NCBI GenBank assembly: GCA_038502055.1 | Contig: JAXRKN010000040.1 | Coordinates: 806,001-870,000 of the forward strand | Reading direction: 5' to 3' | DNA from: Tanytarsus gracilentus | Taxonomy: Eukaryota > Arthropoda > Insecta > Diptera > Chironomidae | DNA length: 64,000 nucleotides | Part shown: positions 1-14,600 of the stretch, in pieces | Layout: each line of letters starts with the position of its first letter | Position numbering within the stretch: position 1 is the first letter of the stretch | Position numbers and translations under genes: made by a program | The notes under the pieces: generated by a model | What the model was told of the DNA's origin: nothing | The model's input: only the letters and a program-made list of their open reading frames with translations | Database searches by the model: none

Positions 1-306
1 TAATTTGTGTAAAAAATGTCTATTGATATAAACCACGCAATTGCTACACACGATAAACATAATTTTTGGCTTCACTCTCTCTTTCTTTCTTTATTTCACC
101 CATCACATATTGCCACCCTCATTTCCGAAAGCAATTTTGATAAAGTGTTGATGAAATTCAAACTTCCGCATGCTCGATAAATGTTTACATTTTTTAGTTT
201 TGTTTTAATTTTTCCGAACCCATTAGTGAAAATTTGATACATGTCCGTTTTCTCATTATTCCTTGACATCTTTCTAAGAGGCAAAAGTGGTTAAAAGGCT
301 ATCATG

Positions 307-326
307 ACACACACACACACACACAC
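307..326. repeat. (AC)10 microsatellite
   Basis: Perfect AC dinucleotide run of ten units. The surrounding 1-555 is AT-rich and holds no gene I can support. Confidence 0.9.
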
Positions 327-555
327 TTACTCGTTGTATATGTCAAGCAATTTCCTTTCATTCACTCATTAAACATTGATATCCCCTTTTCCACACTCCA
401 CTCTATGCCATCTATCAAAGAGCGTGTGTATGTTTGTGTGAGCGGCATCAGGCAGATATATTATGTGAGCAACAGATGAGTGAGGAAATAAATTAGGGAT
501 GCCAATTATTAAGGATTGTCACTTATTTATTAAATTCAAATATTCGGTGTATAAG

Positions 556-951
556 TAGAGGTTTCGGCGGGATCCCGGGATCCCGAAATCCCGGGGAATC
601 CCGGACAGTTTTTCAATCCCGAGATCCCGCGTTTTTTCTTCGGGATCCCGGGATTTAAAAATATCTAAATTTTTCACTAATTTGTCGTTATTTTTTGAAA
701 TACGAAGGGGAATAAATTTTTTTAATTATAAGCAACAAGTATAGATTTCGATATTAAAATAAAGGTTTAAAAGTGCACGATTATTTCAACAAGAAATAAT
801 TTTTTTGCATGACGAAAGTGCTGAAAATTGAGGGAAAATATTTCCTTTTTTTAAATGAAATCCCGTTTTCGGGATCCCGGGATCCCGGGTTTACAGGTCT
901 TTCAGTCCCGGGATCCCGAAATTTGAAATCCCGGGATTTTCGAAACCTCTA
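556..951. mobile_element. hAT-type MITE rich in GGGATCCC palindromes
   Basis: A 396-bp unit begins TAGAGGTTTCG and ends with its exact reverse complement; beyond this 11-bp match the ends continue as an imperfect inverted repeat around ATCCCGGG. It is flanked by an identical 8-bp direct repeat TGTATAAG (548-555 and 952-959). An 8-bp target duplication and a terminus fitting YARNG are family hallmarks of hAT transposons. Inside, clusters of overlapping GGGATCCC/CCCGGG palindromes sit near both ends with an AT-rich core between. No transposase is encoded, so it is non-autonomous. Confidence 0.85.
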
Positions 952-1098
952 TGTATAAGTAATTATTATTTTTTGGTATTTTACATAACAAAATAACAAA
1001 CATTTGTTTTCTGACATCCCTAAAATAAAGAGCAATGCCTCATTCCGACATTCTCACTATGGGACCGTATCAAATACATTATGTGCGAGCAGCTCCCT

Positions 1099-1099
<1 letters not shown>

Positions 1100-1182
<83 letters not shown>
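1100..1182. repeat. (GA)n microsatellite
   Basis: About 41 GA units without interruption. The open frame across it (Arg-Glu repeats) is a by-product of the repeat. Confidence 0.95.
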
Positions 1183-1184
<2 letters not shown>

Positions 1185-4100
1185 GGGGGTAGGTAGAAAG
1201 GTTTGGTATTTTGGGAGTTGGAAGAAAGTCGAATTGATGAAAAGAGTGCTCTATTGATTATTATTCGATTTCGATCAAAAGTGTGTGAGTGAGTTCATCA
1301 TTATTATTATGTGTATACGTGGATGTTTGTATTCGTGGAAAATTGGTGGAAAATTATTTTTTAGCTAGTTCGTCGTGGTGGAAAACGACTCGGCATCGAT
1401 ACACACTCACATGCATTTTCAAACACTCACAAACGGAACGGTCCTTCGGCTATTGACTATGCGCATTGAGGGCTTTTTGTGAAGCAACAAGCAGCAGCCG
1501 ACAATGAGGAAAAAGTGATGAGAGAGAAAAACTACTAAGGGCGCGGTGATTCTAGACGTTTTCTGATATATATCAAAAGAAGAAAAAAAATTAAAAATAT
1601 AAAATGTACACATACACACACAAATATAATAAAAGTTTACTCGCTCTCTTTTATAGCAACAGGAAAAAGAAACAACAACATAATCAACAGTGCAGTGGTA
1701 AAGTGAGAGAGAGAGCAAAAAGTTTATATTCGGTCGCTGATATCGTTTTGTTTGTGGAATGTTTTAATAGAAGTTGAAGTTCATTGAGTAATGCGCCAGT
1801 TGTGTTTTTAACGTGCTCTAGTTCAGTTCCAAATTTCGGGCAGCTCCCTTCGGCTACCTATAATATTTTTTCTACCATAAGTCTCTCTGTGAGGAAAAAC
1901 TTGAAAAATTTAAAAGGAGTTCAATTTGTTAAAGCATCATTCAGTACATTTACTTTTGAAACATTCGAGTTCTTGCTCGAATTTCAGCAATTCATTTTTG
2001 GGGAGGCATAAAAGAAAGATGGAAGGAAGATAAAAATGCAATAATATTTAATTCAATTTCACGGCGAAAAGATATCCTTTTATAAATCTACATTAAAAAT
2101 GGAAGCGAAAACAAGGACTGAAATCCTATTCATTCTTTTCAATTTTAACTCTTTAGATTTAACTTTGGCATTTAAAAAAATTCCTTTATTTGTGTGGTTC
2201 AGAAACAAATTTCGTTTGTCAAAAACTTTTTCTTCCACAATATCACCTCGAGTTAGTTTTCATTAAAAATAATCTTATAACTCTGCTGTTGCAAAAAAAA
2301 TTCAATCACCCGTTCCGTATGGATACTTTAAAAAATTTTGCGGTTTTTAATTCGCCAAAAAAAGTAATAAATTTTCACCATTTTAATAGCCAACATTACC
2401 TCACTATCACCTTCGCTCGTTTTAATTAATTTTGCGAATCAACAGACACATTTATGTGTGTTCTTTTTCCTCCTTCTCCGACGTTTTTATGGAACCATAT
2501 GGCTAGATGAAGTTATTTGACACATCTGTATTGATTGATTTAAGGGCAAGTGTGTGCGTGTATACTTGTGAAAATGCGAAAATTCTTTATCTCTCCAGTG
2601 AAAGTGCCTTTTCTTGCTTGAAAACAGAGTGAGTAATTCGAGCCTGAGAAGGAAGGTTTCGAGAGATTTTGAGATGGGAGGAGGAACACGCTGTTCAAAA
2701 AGTATCTAGGGTGAGTATGGAATCATCACTTTAATCCGCAAGGAAAAATGTAGCATATAGCAATAAACTGAAACTGAACATTTTTTCTCGATCATCATGT
2801 TCATTTGATATGATGGAATTCGATATTCCATCCTCAATTCCGGTCAATATTTGATTAATGAAGGATAGAGTTACACTTTGTCATTATTAGAATTTTCTTC
2901 TTCCCTCATATGATTCTTTCCCGCAAGCTATTTCTTTCATATTGTCGCAAATTGAGCATAGAAATGTTCTAGTTTACAAAATTTTACTCCAAATCTGAAT
3001 CATCAGCAGAACATATGGTTTATGATGACTTATTTTTATACTCAGGCAGGCATCAACACATTTTTATCTTTTCAATTGAAATTTTCTGCAATTTTCGCAC
3101 ATATCCTTAACAAAATAGAAAGCTTATTTTTTGAGTGCTTCAAAAATCTTGCTGAGATTATATCGAATTGAGAGAGAGAGAGCATAAAATGTTTCTTATT
3201 TGTTCAGCCGAGTTTTTTTTGTGAAAATTTTATGGGCTTGGAATGTGTCAAACAGCTTATCATGAATTTTCCATATGTTTTTGTCAATAAAGCAACAATC
3301 GATGTGATAGAGGGGATGAGATAACATTTTTTATCACCTCTTAATTCACTGATAAATATTTCTACTCAAAAATGAGTGAATAAAAAATATGTAGAGTAAA
3401 ATCAACAAGTCTCCTTGCAACAAGTTGCCTGAAATCGAGGAAAATTCTTTTCTTTTTTCACTCGTATCGTAGCCGTAATTATTTGTATGTGTTTGTGCCA
3501 TACCGTTGGCAAGTTAATATTAATGTTGAAGATGAAAAAAAAAATATAGATAAATTCAATCGCAGTCAATTTGTCTTTATTGAATTTGCCACGACTCAAT
3601 TGCGTTCTCACTAAAAATTTCCTGCTTTGGGTTGAACGGAGGATGAGTGTTCAACACGGATTGATTAAGATTGTAATTTTCTTCAAACTCTTTCATCAAA
3701 AATGTTAATGCAAAACTCATCCTCGTGTTGTCATGACTATCTCTTAGCCGTTTACTGGATTGAAGTTAAATAAAAAAATAACAAGACTTAAATAAGACCG
3801 CAAAACACAATTTCATCTTTTTCTCCTCTCTTTACCGCGATTTTCTTTGATCTTGTACATTTCCTTACTCCTCGACTTTTAAAAGAAAATAGCTTTGAGG
3901 TGAACTAATTAATTTACCCTCGACTGACACTTGGCAAAAAATATAATAAGTGAGTATCATCTAAAATATTTCAAAATTTTGTTCTCAGTAAATTTTCTAG
4001 ACAGAAAATATTATTTTCAAAATGGCGACAATTTTTAAATTTTTTTTTATTATTTTAGAAGCCAAAAAAAAATTTTTGATGATTGATTAATTTAAGTTGA

Positions 4101-5198
4101 TGAAAAATAACATTTAAATTAATGCCAAGAGGCAAATTATCTTATTTCTGATCTTAAAATTTTCTAACCACCGCTGCTAATTTTCCCATACATACTTTTC
4201 TTTTGCACCGTGAATTTTCCCTTTTCTTCAGTTTGTTTTTCTCAATGCCTTGTCTCTTCTATCAACAAGTGGTAGAAGAAAAAGTAAAATATATAAAATT
4301 TAACATGAAGTTAACAAATTTTAAATATCGTGGAAAAATGCATTTCAGTTAGATGTTTATCGATTTTTCAATTTTTAAGATTAAAAACTGAGAAGTTTTT
4401 CTTTAAAAAAAAATATTAATTTAAATAAAACTTTTTTCACATTAAATACCTCTTTACATGAAATAAAAACCCCTTTTGCGGTAGCAGATTCTCACTCAAT
4501 TTCAATCTCCATTTACACATCCAAACCGCTCCCATCGCCATTTAATTTAACTCAATTTTATTCGGTTATGCCAGATTTAACTTTACTACTTTTCACCCTC
4601 TCCTCATAATATTTTTTTTCATCTTTTATTCAATTTTCTTTCTCTCTTCCTGCTTCCACCCATAAACACCGAAGAGTTTGAAGAGTTTTTCGGAGACAAG
4701 ACGTAACATATTTTTTCGTTTCGTCCAAAAAGTTTTATTTAAGTTTGAGCTCTTAAAGTTGCGCAATCATTCCATTTTTCTCATGTTTTATATTAGGTTT
4801 GTGCTGAAAATATCAGCTTATTTGGGGCTGAAGAAAGAATCTTTTATGAGCTTTTCCTTTCTCACTCCAAAACTCTTTTGAATAGCCTTAAGGTTGAATA
4901 GGCCTCACAATAAGCTTATACTTCCCTTCACTCACATAGTAATACTTTGACTTCTTTTGTTTTTCCTCCAACTCACTTTTTCCACGCAAAATTATCAAAA
5001 AACGGATTCCTGTAAAGAAGATTTCGATTTTTATTGAAAAATAAAATAAAAAATTTAGTAACGCTTCTTTTAAAAAAGTTTAGCAAAGTAAGGAGCAGGA
5101 CAAAGAAGTTTATTGAAAAATTTCCTCAAGAGTTTCTCGACCATTAAATTTCATGGCAGAAGAAGAAAACAATATACTTCTTTTTGAATTTCTATATA
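1183..5198. other. non-coding stretch, no gene recognised
   Basis: AT-rich DNA with only short random open frames. The part at 1200-1780 is somewhat less AT-rich, with GTGAGTGAG and AGAGAG runs, and could be a 5' leader or promoter of an unseen gene, but nothing in the window confirms it. Confidence 0.5.
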
Positions 5199-5673
5199 GG
5201 GTGGGTGTATATTATTTAAGAGTTATTAATTTTGTAAATTTTAATGGTTTTTTGTCTGTCCTCTAAAGTGTGTAACAACCAATATTAAAATTAAAGCTAA
5301 GATTGATCCCTTCATTTTAGTAAAGGTATGAGAGACATTGAGCCTTTGGAAATGCCTTAAACGAGGAGTCTCAAGGAAAATTCTTAAAAATTTAATTTTT
5401 TGTTTAAACTTGAATTTATATGTAAAAATATTAATATTATTTTTAAAACTTTCCAGCATAGACAGAGCCATAAGCAGCTTTATCAGTGACAAAATATTTT
5501 TTTCTACAATTTCATATGTTTCTGAAAAATTACATCCCAAAATTTATTTCATGAGTGATTAGGTGAAAGATTTTTCAAAGTTTAACTCACAACCAAAATT
5601 TGATGGTGGGTAGAAAAAAATGGGCTTCTTTGTTGACTTTTACAGTTTACTCATAAATAATATACACCCACCC
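5199..5673. mobile_element. TA-flanked MITE with GGGTGGGTGT inverted ends
   Basis: The ends are inverted repeats: 20 identical bases starting GGGTGGGTGTATATTATTTA, then a mismatch and GAGT. Both ends abut TA (5197-5198 and 5674-5675), the target duplication of Tc1/mariner-type elements. The 475-bp interior has overlapping open frames on both strands that look random and no transposase motif. The family is inferred from the ends only. Confidence 0.7.
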
Positions 5674-8600
5674 TATGTATAAAAAAGTGATGAAGGAATT
5701 TTAGAATTTGGCAGAAAGAATTTTTTCATATTGAAATAAGTGTGGTGATTCATGTACGCGCAATAAATATATACAGTTTTTTTTCGTACACATCCATAGC
5801 CCGCGGATGACGGATTTTCTCCAATAAATATTTTTCTCTCTGTGTGTGAATGTATGCGGGAAAATAAAGGGAGCTCCTTCAATCAATTCTTCTATGACAG
5901 CTCACAAGAATTTTTCATTTCATGAAACGAAAAAATTTATTTGATAGCTTTTCAATATAAATTTCATACGTTTCAAAGATATTGAAAGTACATATATATT
6001 TTCTTAAATGTATGTATTGAGAAGGATGCAAGCGAAGGAGAAACAACATATCTCTCCACTTTCATCTTTCATCAAAAAAATCGAGCAAGCGAAATGAGGA
6101 CAGAGAGAAGAAAGCTGTCATGAGTGCAAGAGTCTATAGATGATATAGAACATTTAAAAAGAAGAAAAATTGAAAAGTGCCATTTAAGTTAATCACATTT
6201 TCCATCATCTCACAAATATCTTTCATTGCCTTTTTAATACATCAGTTAATCTGTTTGATTGAAAAGTTTCCCTTTTGATTATAAATGGATGAGAGCTTTA
6301 AGTAATTTTAAAGGAATCGATATCTATCGCACGCCATGCTAGTGCTTTATAGCGCACAATTTAAATTTATAACTCAAGTATAGCTCTCCTTCTCACCAAT
6401 CCGCACGCCCCATTTTTCACTATGGATGAATGTTTGGAACCAATTAATTTGTCTGACTGAATGTTATCCACTCGCTTTCTCGCTATTCTCTTCTCATTCA
6501 TTTGAACGGTCGTCCTGTTATAACATCATCAATAAGAAATTAGAATGGCTTTTGCCCTCCCTTACCACCTCTCTTTCACGAATACCGTTCGATGAGAAAT
6601 TTATGTCTCAATTGATTGCCTTTTCGCATACACACAACACTATCCATAGAATTTAACATCCATAGAGTCCAACAACAAACTTGTGCGTCGCTTTTTTCTC
6701 TGGTAAATAAATATTCTACAAGTGTCTTTCGAACAATAAATTAATTGTGTTTTCAACCATTTCAATACATTTATCATAATTTTTACACTCTAATACCGCT
6801 CGCCTGCATTGCAAGCACGTATTTTGAAGAAACGAGAAAATTCATGAATATTATTCACTGTTTAGTATATTACGAAAAAAATATTGCACTTTGAAAAATT
6901 CAAATAAAACGGCGAGCGCCAGGATGTGGAGAGGACATGTATTGGAAATGACAGAAAACCATTGTTAATGGCAGTAGAGCATTTTTGTGTGTAAAAAATT
7001 AAGCCAATTTAATGCTCTTTGTGTCGCTCTGCCCTCATTTTTTTCAACAAGCGGCTCATTGTTGCCCACACCAATTACCTATTCGTTCGTTGCCTCATCG
7101 CTTTTGGCTTTCATGCTATTTTTCACTACAACCGCGCATCACATATAGGATGCGTTGAATGGCATAAATTTTTTAATTCCACAAAACTTAAATTAATGGG
7201 AGGCTACTTCCCAATATATTATTATTTGCCGATATTTTTAAAATACCCGCCGAAAATAATGACTATAGAGGAGGGATGACTTTAAATGAAATTTATTATG
7301 AAAAAATATTTTAAATTTAAATGTGTGTACACAAATAAAATCACATTTAGAGTTAAACAGCTTTGCACTTTTTCATGCGACACATAGTTTGTTGCATATG
7401 TTTCGCAATAATAATCATCCCAAAAGGCATCACGCAAATCGAATATGGTCATCGAATGAGAGCAAATCGAAACTTAATTAAAATCAGGATATTTATTTAA
7501 ATAGCCAAACAAACCAGGAACTGCTGTAAACTGAACACTTTCACCCTCAACGTCATGCATTTCCTGTATCCTCCAAACCGTATTGCCCTGTGCAAGCTCT
7601 GTAAATTGGCTTGTTTCCATTTTTGCGGAATCTCATTTAAATAAATTTTATGTTCGAATCGAGTTTGCATATTTTACACGGTAAATTTTCAACAACTCGG
7701 AGTCAGTCGACGAACAATGTATATATGCAACAGAAATTATTCATTGACAATGAGCACAGAAGAAGCAGGTGGCAGCCAAGTTCTTATCAATGTGCGGGGC
7801 CCTCATTTACAATACTACAATGATATTACATTAAATGAAACTTGATACATTTTTTATTCATTTTTTACGTGTCTCTTTTTTTTGTGTGATAATAAAATTT
7901 TTCATATCGATTGAAACAATTGCGTGGTGACGACTGCTAATTTATCATTTACTCAAACTAACAATTTAAGGAACGGCATCAATATTTTTTCGAAGTTAGA
8001 AAGGGGACATTTGAGAGCAAGAAACGTGAGTTTTTTAATGCGAACTATTTGTGTATGAGGAAATGAGAAAACGACTAATTGGAAAAAGTAAGAACAAAGT
8101 TTTGCCTTTCCTCATTACCAGCGTATCATAAACTTTTCACCTATCCCCAACCTCTTGTCCACATCATCCTTTCCTTTTGGCACAGCTTGGTGGTGTTCGT
8201 GAGAGCATGTAGAATCATACTCAATGATGGTGGAAATGATGATGTGCTATTGATTTGTGTTTCGTTGTCATTTCTCACCCTTGTTTATTTATTATTTCTT
8301 TAGCTTCACCAACAATCAGCGGAAAACACCATGAGCACAACATAAATAAATAAAAATGAGTGAAGAGGAGAGGAAAATTAATTAAAAATTTTCTCCGCTT
8401 ATTTGTAGAGTCTTCCACTCATGCTGCCTTTTGTTTAAATTGGAGTTGTTTTCGCGTGGAAAAGTAAAACTTTTTTATAAAACTTTCAAAAAAAATTCAC
8501 CACCAAATTAGTTTCTCTTTACGTGCGTTTAAGAGAATTTTCATTTTTAGAGCAATTTTTAAAATGAAAATCACTTTAAAATATATAAATTTTAATTAAC

Positions 8601-11600
8601 AGATGAAAATTTTGCAAAAAGCCGTGTCACACAATTTATAATGAAATTAAAAATGTGCTCATTCCGGTGAACCAACCGCCATTTTTTAATTTAATGAAGG
8701 CTACAGATTTTTTTTATCTCTGCTATAAAATTTTAAATCGTTGATATAAAAAATTTAAATTAAATTAATGTTTATATTTCAGTAAATGACATATAGAGCT
8801 CCATTATGAAATTGCAATTCAAGTGAGAAGTTGAAGCAAATAGGAAACAGTATCATAAAGTTTACGCATAGGTATTTAAGTTGATGTTTATCTTTTACAA
8901 AATTGTGAAAATAAAATCATTTTCCGGATACTGGGAGTTACAGCACATCAAAAAAATGAAAATTGCTTACCCATAAATTTTTAACATAACATCATTTACA
9001 TCTTCCCACGTTGATTCCTCGCTTCATTTTTACATATACCATAATTTCCATAAGATAATTATGATGATGAAGTCAAAAAAATAATAAAGGCGAAAGTCGA
9101 GGAAAATCTAAATGCGAAGGAATCGCATGTTTCTGTGTCAAGAGAACAAAATTCACATATAACGCTTTAAAATCTTTTTTGAAATTTCAATAATCATTTA
9201 CGAATATATAATTAATTTTATCAATTCAAGCATTTTTTACGGCAAATTACTCATCTCATAGCCTCACGAGTCATTAACTTTAACATTCAGTTATCAAAAT
9301 ATCGGAGAGAAATGAAATTCAATTGGTCAATTTACTGAGACTGAAATTAAACGGAATGATATTTTTTTATAAATGTTGGTTAACAAAATTTCGTCAATTT
9401 TTGAGTTCGCTAGTGATTGACGGTTTAAACTTTATTATGTATATATTCCAATCTCGCACCCTATCTCTCACGTACATATTAGCCGGCTGAAAATTAAGTT
9501 GATTGAATTTCAATACATATGCATGCTTTCCAGCTAAAACTATACGTTATTACATGGCGTGGTCATTAATTATTGTCACATTATTATAACATCGGAGATT
9601 AATTATGCAACAAGCACATCCCAATTAAATTTAATAATTTTTGATTTATAGCAAAATTCACTCTTTTGCATTTTTTTTGGAAAATTAATTCTATACATAC
9701 CTAATATAAAAATATTTTTATGAAGCGCTGTTTTTTTGAAAAATGTTTGATTTTATTAATCAAAATATGCTCGACGCCAAATTTGAGTTTAAAAAGCCAT
9801 TTTAATTCAAAAAAATAATAATCAATATGTATGAACTTCAAAGGGAAATATTTTGTGAACAAAACACTTTTGTTCGGTTGTTTTCGTACACAACATATTA
9901 AATTCTGTAGTATTGACCAAAATCCTGTTCACAATTGCGGTTTTTTAAAAAAGAGTCAAAAAATATTGATCTTTTAAACTTTATAATAATTATAAAGCGA
10001 CTCTAGTATCCCTCTATACACACAATGATAAAGGTGAGAGAAGTCGTAATGTCACTTTTATTGCCTTATTAAAGTTCTATTTGCGTAATTACCCTCATTT
10101 TGAAAAGTGCTGAGAGCACATATTTCACTTAATGACCATGGAAAGGCGTATACAGAAGAGGAAAATGACAAAACTACTTCGAGATCTTTTAATAGCAAGC
10201 GTGCACGAAATCGTAATCATAGAAAAAAGTTATGAGAATTGCCCATTTCACTTCTAAAATTTCTTCCTTTCATAATTGAAGCGCAATATGAAACTTAATT
10301 AGCAGAAGGAAAATATATATGACAATTTGTACCCACTATCGTCTATCGCAGTATGGTGTAATACTCCCCCTAAAAGCTATGGAGGGAATAAGGAAGAAGA
10401 CGGAATGATTTAATCCCAAGGACAAAAGCAATAAAAGAGTATTGCTATAGCAAGATAGAAGGTAGCGTGAAATCATAAAATCTTCATGCAACACTCCTCT
10501 CTTTCCCTCTCTCGGGGAGATGAATATAATCGCAAAGGAGGAGATTGGGAAAATCTTTATGCGAATGACAAAGATATTAGGAACAATTTTGTTTGTCTAG
10601 AAAGCAAAATTTTTGGGGAAAGTATTTAAAGTCATTTCAATTTTACAGCGCTTGCAATTAATGCTGTCCTGGAGATCTATTAAGACAAGATTGGAGCTTA
10701 AACGAAAATTTACTTTGTCTACGTTTTTGATTAAACTCTCAGCGTCGGTGGTCAGGTGGATTTAGAGAGAAATAGCAAAAACAATTGCGAGTAGAGGAAA
10801 AGTGATAAATTTATTTAATTTTTTGCACAACACGACAATGAAGAAGAAAAATGCAATTAAGCTTTTATGCTTCTTTGAGCAATTCCCGTTGAGTCTCTTA
10901 TCTCAATGTAGAAAAACTTAACTTTTGCTGACTTAAACAATGGTGGTAAATTTCAAGTTTTATTTTAACTTCATGTACCTTTTATATTTGCATGCTCGTC
11001 TGCCATAAATTTTTCTTTATGGCTCTATTTAAGAGACTGAAAAGTTTCAACTAAACGATATTTTTTCTCATCTTTAAACACTTTTTTGCTCACAACAAGA
11101 TAGAGCAGAATCTGGAAAATTTTTAGCCGGGATTCACATAAAGCCATAAAGAAAGAGTTACGAATTACGATGGACACAGCTCAGAAGGTTTCGCTCTATT
11201 TAATTAATGAACCTATAGATACATTTAAAAGTCAATGCTCAACTTATTTTAATTAAGTCAATACTATTTAAATTTTGTGAACATTTTAAATAAAATTTGT
11301 ATGTACGTCAGTCATCTAATGATGTTTTTGTTTTAAAATGAATGAAACGAGTTTCATATTTCTTCATGGCTTCATCTAAACTTTTAGGCAAATTAAGAAA
11401 CGCAATGTTTAATTTTTTCCTTCTTACAGAACCATAACAGCAACGAGTGACTGTAAAGAAGCGTGTGCACCTTTAATTTATTATATCTCAAGGTAAAAAA
11501 TTAAAAAATGTAAAGATTTTAGACTTTCAATACGGATCATGGAAAAAATTAAAAAGTATCGATAATGCAAGAAATTCAATTCGATATGAACATAAGATAA

Positions 11601-14600
11601 GGAGTATCCGCTCTAGGATGAAGTCGAAAGGAAAAAGGAAACGTGAAAAAGTGTATCAAATCAAATTTCAGTAAAGTTTTTCCTCTCGAAATTTAATATT
11701 TTTTCCTCGACCATTGCAAACCAGGATAAAGATTGAATTTTATGCAGAGTTTTTTTAAATATTAAATTTGCCACACGAAACTCCCTGAATTTTGAGAGGG
11801 TGAGCGAAAAGAAAGGTTCTTGTTCACATTTTACAACTTCCGGAGTTGCTGAGCAGGAACATCGAGCAGTATAGTACTCGAATCGTTCGAGTTGCATGGT
11901 ATGGAATCATTCATTGCATAAGTATACTACTATGCTCCAAAAGGAAGCAACCTGTTGCCTGGCTTTTTTTGTGGGACCATGTAGAGTGGAAAAATCTACA
12001 TAAATTATTTTCATATGTTGTCACCATGACTATGTGTGCGCGTGTGTGTGTGTGTGATCGAATATAAAACATATATGTATGTCGTACATGAAAGGAAGCA
12101 CTCTTGCATACGAATGCAAAATAAAACAAACAATGGACATCAAATTGCCTCACAAAAAGAGAATTGATGAATAGCCTTTCTAAATTGCCATTATAAATAT
12201 ATCTATTCATTTTATGTATGCTCCCAATTATAACGAGCTAGGATTTAAAAAATCAAGAATAAAAATCTCTTTGATTTTTATACTCTTAAAAAATTCCACC
12301 GGTTTAGTACAAAAAGTGAGATTTTTTGCCTTAAATTTATGTGTCTGATGCTATAGCGAAAAAAAAGAGAAAAAGACGACCAGATGTGCAGCAGAATATC
12401 GTCATGTCTCGCCTGTGGGTGTAAAACACACACGTAGATATGAAAAGGGGAGAAATGAGATAGCGGAGCAGAGGGTGAGTGAGAGGAATAAATGAATCTC
12501 AATTTGTCGCTTCCAATAAAATTCTACGGTGAAAGAAAACTGATTTAAAATGCTCTTTTATCAATGAGCATGAACGTTGTTTCAATTGCGATAGATTTTC
12601 AATAGAATTTATTTGAAAAAAAGTTTTCGAAAAAACTCGAAGAGTGCAGGAGCAAAAAATAAGAGAAAAATCGCAAATAATACCCAAAACGAAATAAATA
12701 TCACGAATAACACGAACAAGAGCTTGGTTGTGACAATTTATTCATTTCAGTGGAAGCTTTAAAGAACATCGTAGGCAAGTTTCACGGGGTGATAAATGAA
12801 GATACTTCTTCTTCTTCTCATCGACGACATGTTTGCAAACGACAATCTGCAAATACTTCCTTAATCCTCGAACGTTTCGATTTCCTTCTCAAGGAATTCA
12901 CGAGCAAAAAAAAAATAAATAAAATAAATTCGTTTTCGATTTATTATATATATGTGAGGGCATTTATGGCAATTTCTTGCGCTATAAAAAATCCACATTT
13001 AATATAATAACGTTCCGGAGAACACAACTTTTGCATTATTTTCCCTCTTCACCATGGACTAAAGTCATGGGAGGTATACAAGAAATCACTTTCCTTTTAC
13101 AATAACGTGGATATAATTTTACGGCACTATAAAACTATTTTTTCTCGAAAACTTTAGTTTACCTACATTATTTGGTTATTTTTAAAATTAAAGTTTAAAA
13201 TGAAAAGACGCCATCAGCATTATTAGATACAAGTCACCCTGAAGGAGCATTGTAAGATATGACGGTGCCGCGTGATTATTATGTCACGCATACTCATGTC
13301 ATAATTCATGAGACACCTCCTTTAGCTACTTCATAATACACGTTGACTTTAGTCAGCCAGCACATTTACAAATTCAAACCACCCGCATTATTCTTCATTC
13401 CACCCGAAAAATAATCCACGTAATGTACATTAACTTTTTTCATTGTCATTTGACAGAGAAGCGCAACAGGCGAGAACACGATTTGAGCATTGAACCGTGC
13501 ATAAGGTAAGCAGACGGAAAGAGTATTATCCAGTGTTGGAAGAAAATGTTGTGATGACGATCAACAAGAGAAAAAAAAATCATCGAGGAAAAGCAATTTG
13601 TTAGTAAATCTGTGTTTAGAATACCCTTATAAACGACTTCTAACGTTTTCACCATCTATATAGTGTACAAAATTTTTCTCTTCTCCACTTCAATCGTCAA
13701 TGACTATAGACGCGTCATTGTTAAAGCACGAAAACGATCACATGAAACATTTAATAGCAAGGATTAGTGTTGTAAAACCATGTTTTGTCGAAGGCAATAG
13801 ATGTGAGAGTGCTATGCAAGCTTTTGTGTATTAAAAGATTTATGTTCATTCGTGATTCGAAGCGCTGTGAAGTGTCAGTGCGATTCATGATGCATAAAGC
13901 AGCAAGAATTGTAGTCAGTTTTTGCATTAACGAACCTTTTGTTTATATCCATTATTAAATCCATAAAGATTTTAAATTTCGCCGTTTTCTAAGTGCTTTA
14001 AGATTTTCTTTTTTAATGGCAAATTAATATAATTAAATGATTAGAGATAAAAAAAGAAATTAAAAAGAAATCTTTATAGCAACTGTTGGTCATTTAAATG
14101 CTATTTTCATGCATAAAGAAAATATGCTTAATGTGGCGTATAAAAAGTTGAAACTCATTCAAATTGCATGCTGCATATTAATTAATTAAATCTCTTTAAA
14201 ATTGAAATTCTTGAATGAATAGTAAAAAGTGAGAAAACACATTTTGACTTTAAACTTTTGGAATGCAAATGGCGTTATATTTTATTCATTCACATGCGAG
14301 CATGATAAGGAAAAGCAGCACTTTGGAATGCTGAATGACTGTAAAATGTTAGAAAAGCCCCGACCCATACAAAATCACCCCAACATAGCTCAGCTCACCA
14401 TGCATTTAAGGAGAACGCAAAATGTGTCACTCATCTATCAATTCCATTTTTTCCTAATGGACATTTTCGCAATTACTTTTTCTTACTTTTTATAACTTTA
14501 ACCAAGCTCGTTATTTGCTTGGCGAAAAAAATTATCAGTAAAACTTATCAATTGCACGTTACGAATAACATATGTATAGTTTATGGTAAAGTTTTTGCGA

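Noticed and set aside
1004..1192. Open frame with Arg-Glu repeats
   Set aside because: Created by the GA microsatellite; no gene context.
5241..5562. Overlapping open frames on both strands inside the TA-flanked MITE
   Set aside because: AT-driven frames without transposase motifs; they lie within a non-autonomous element.
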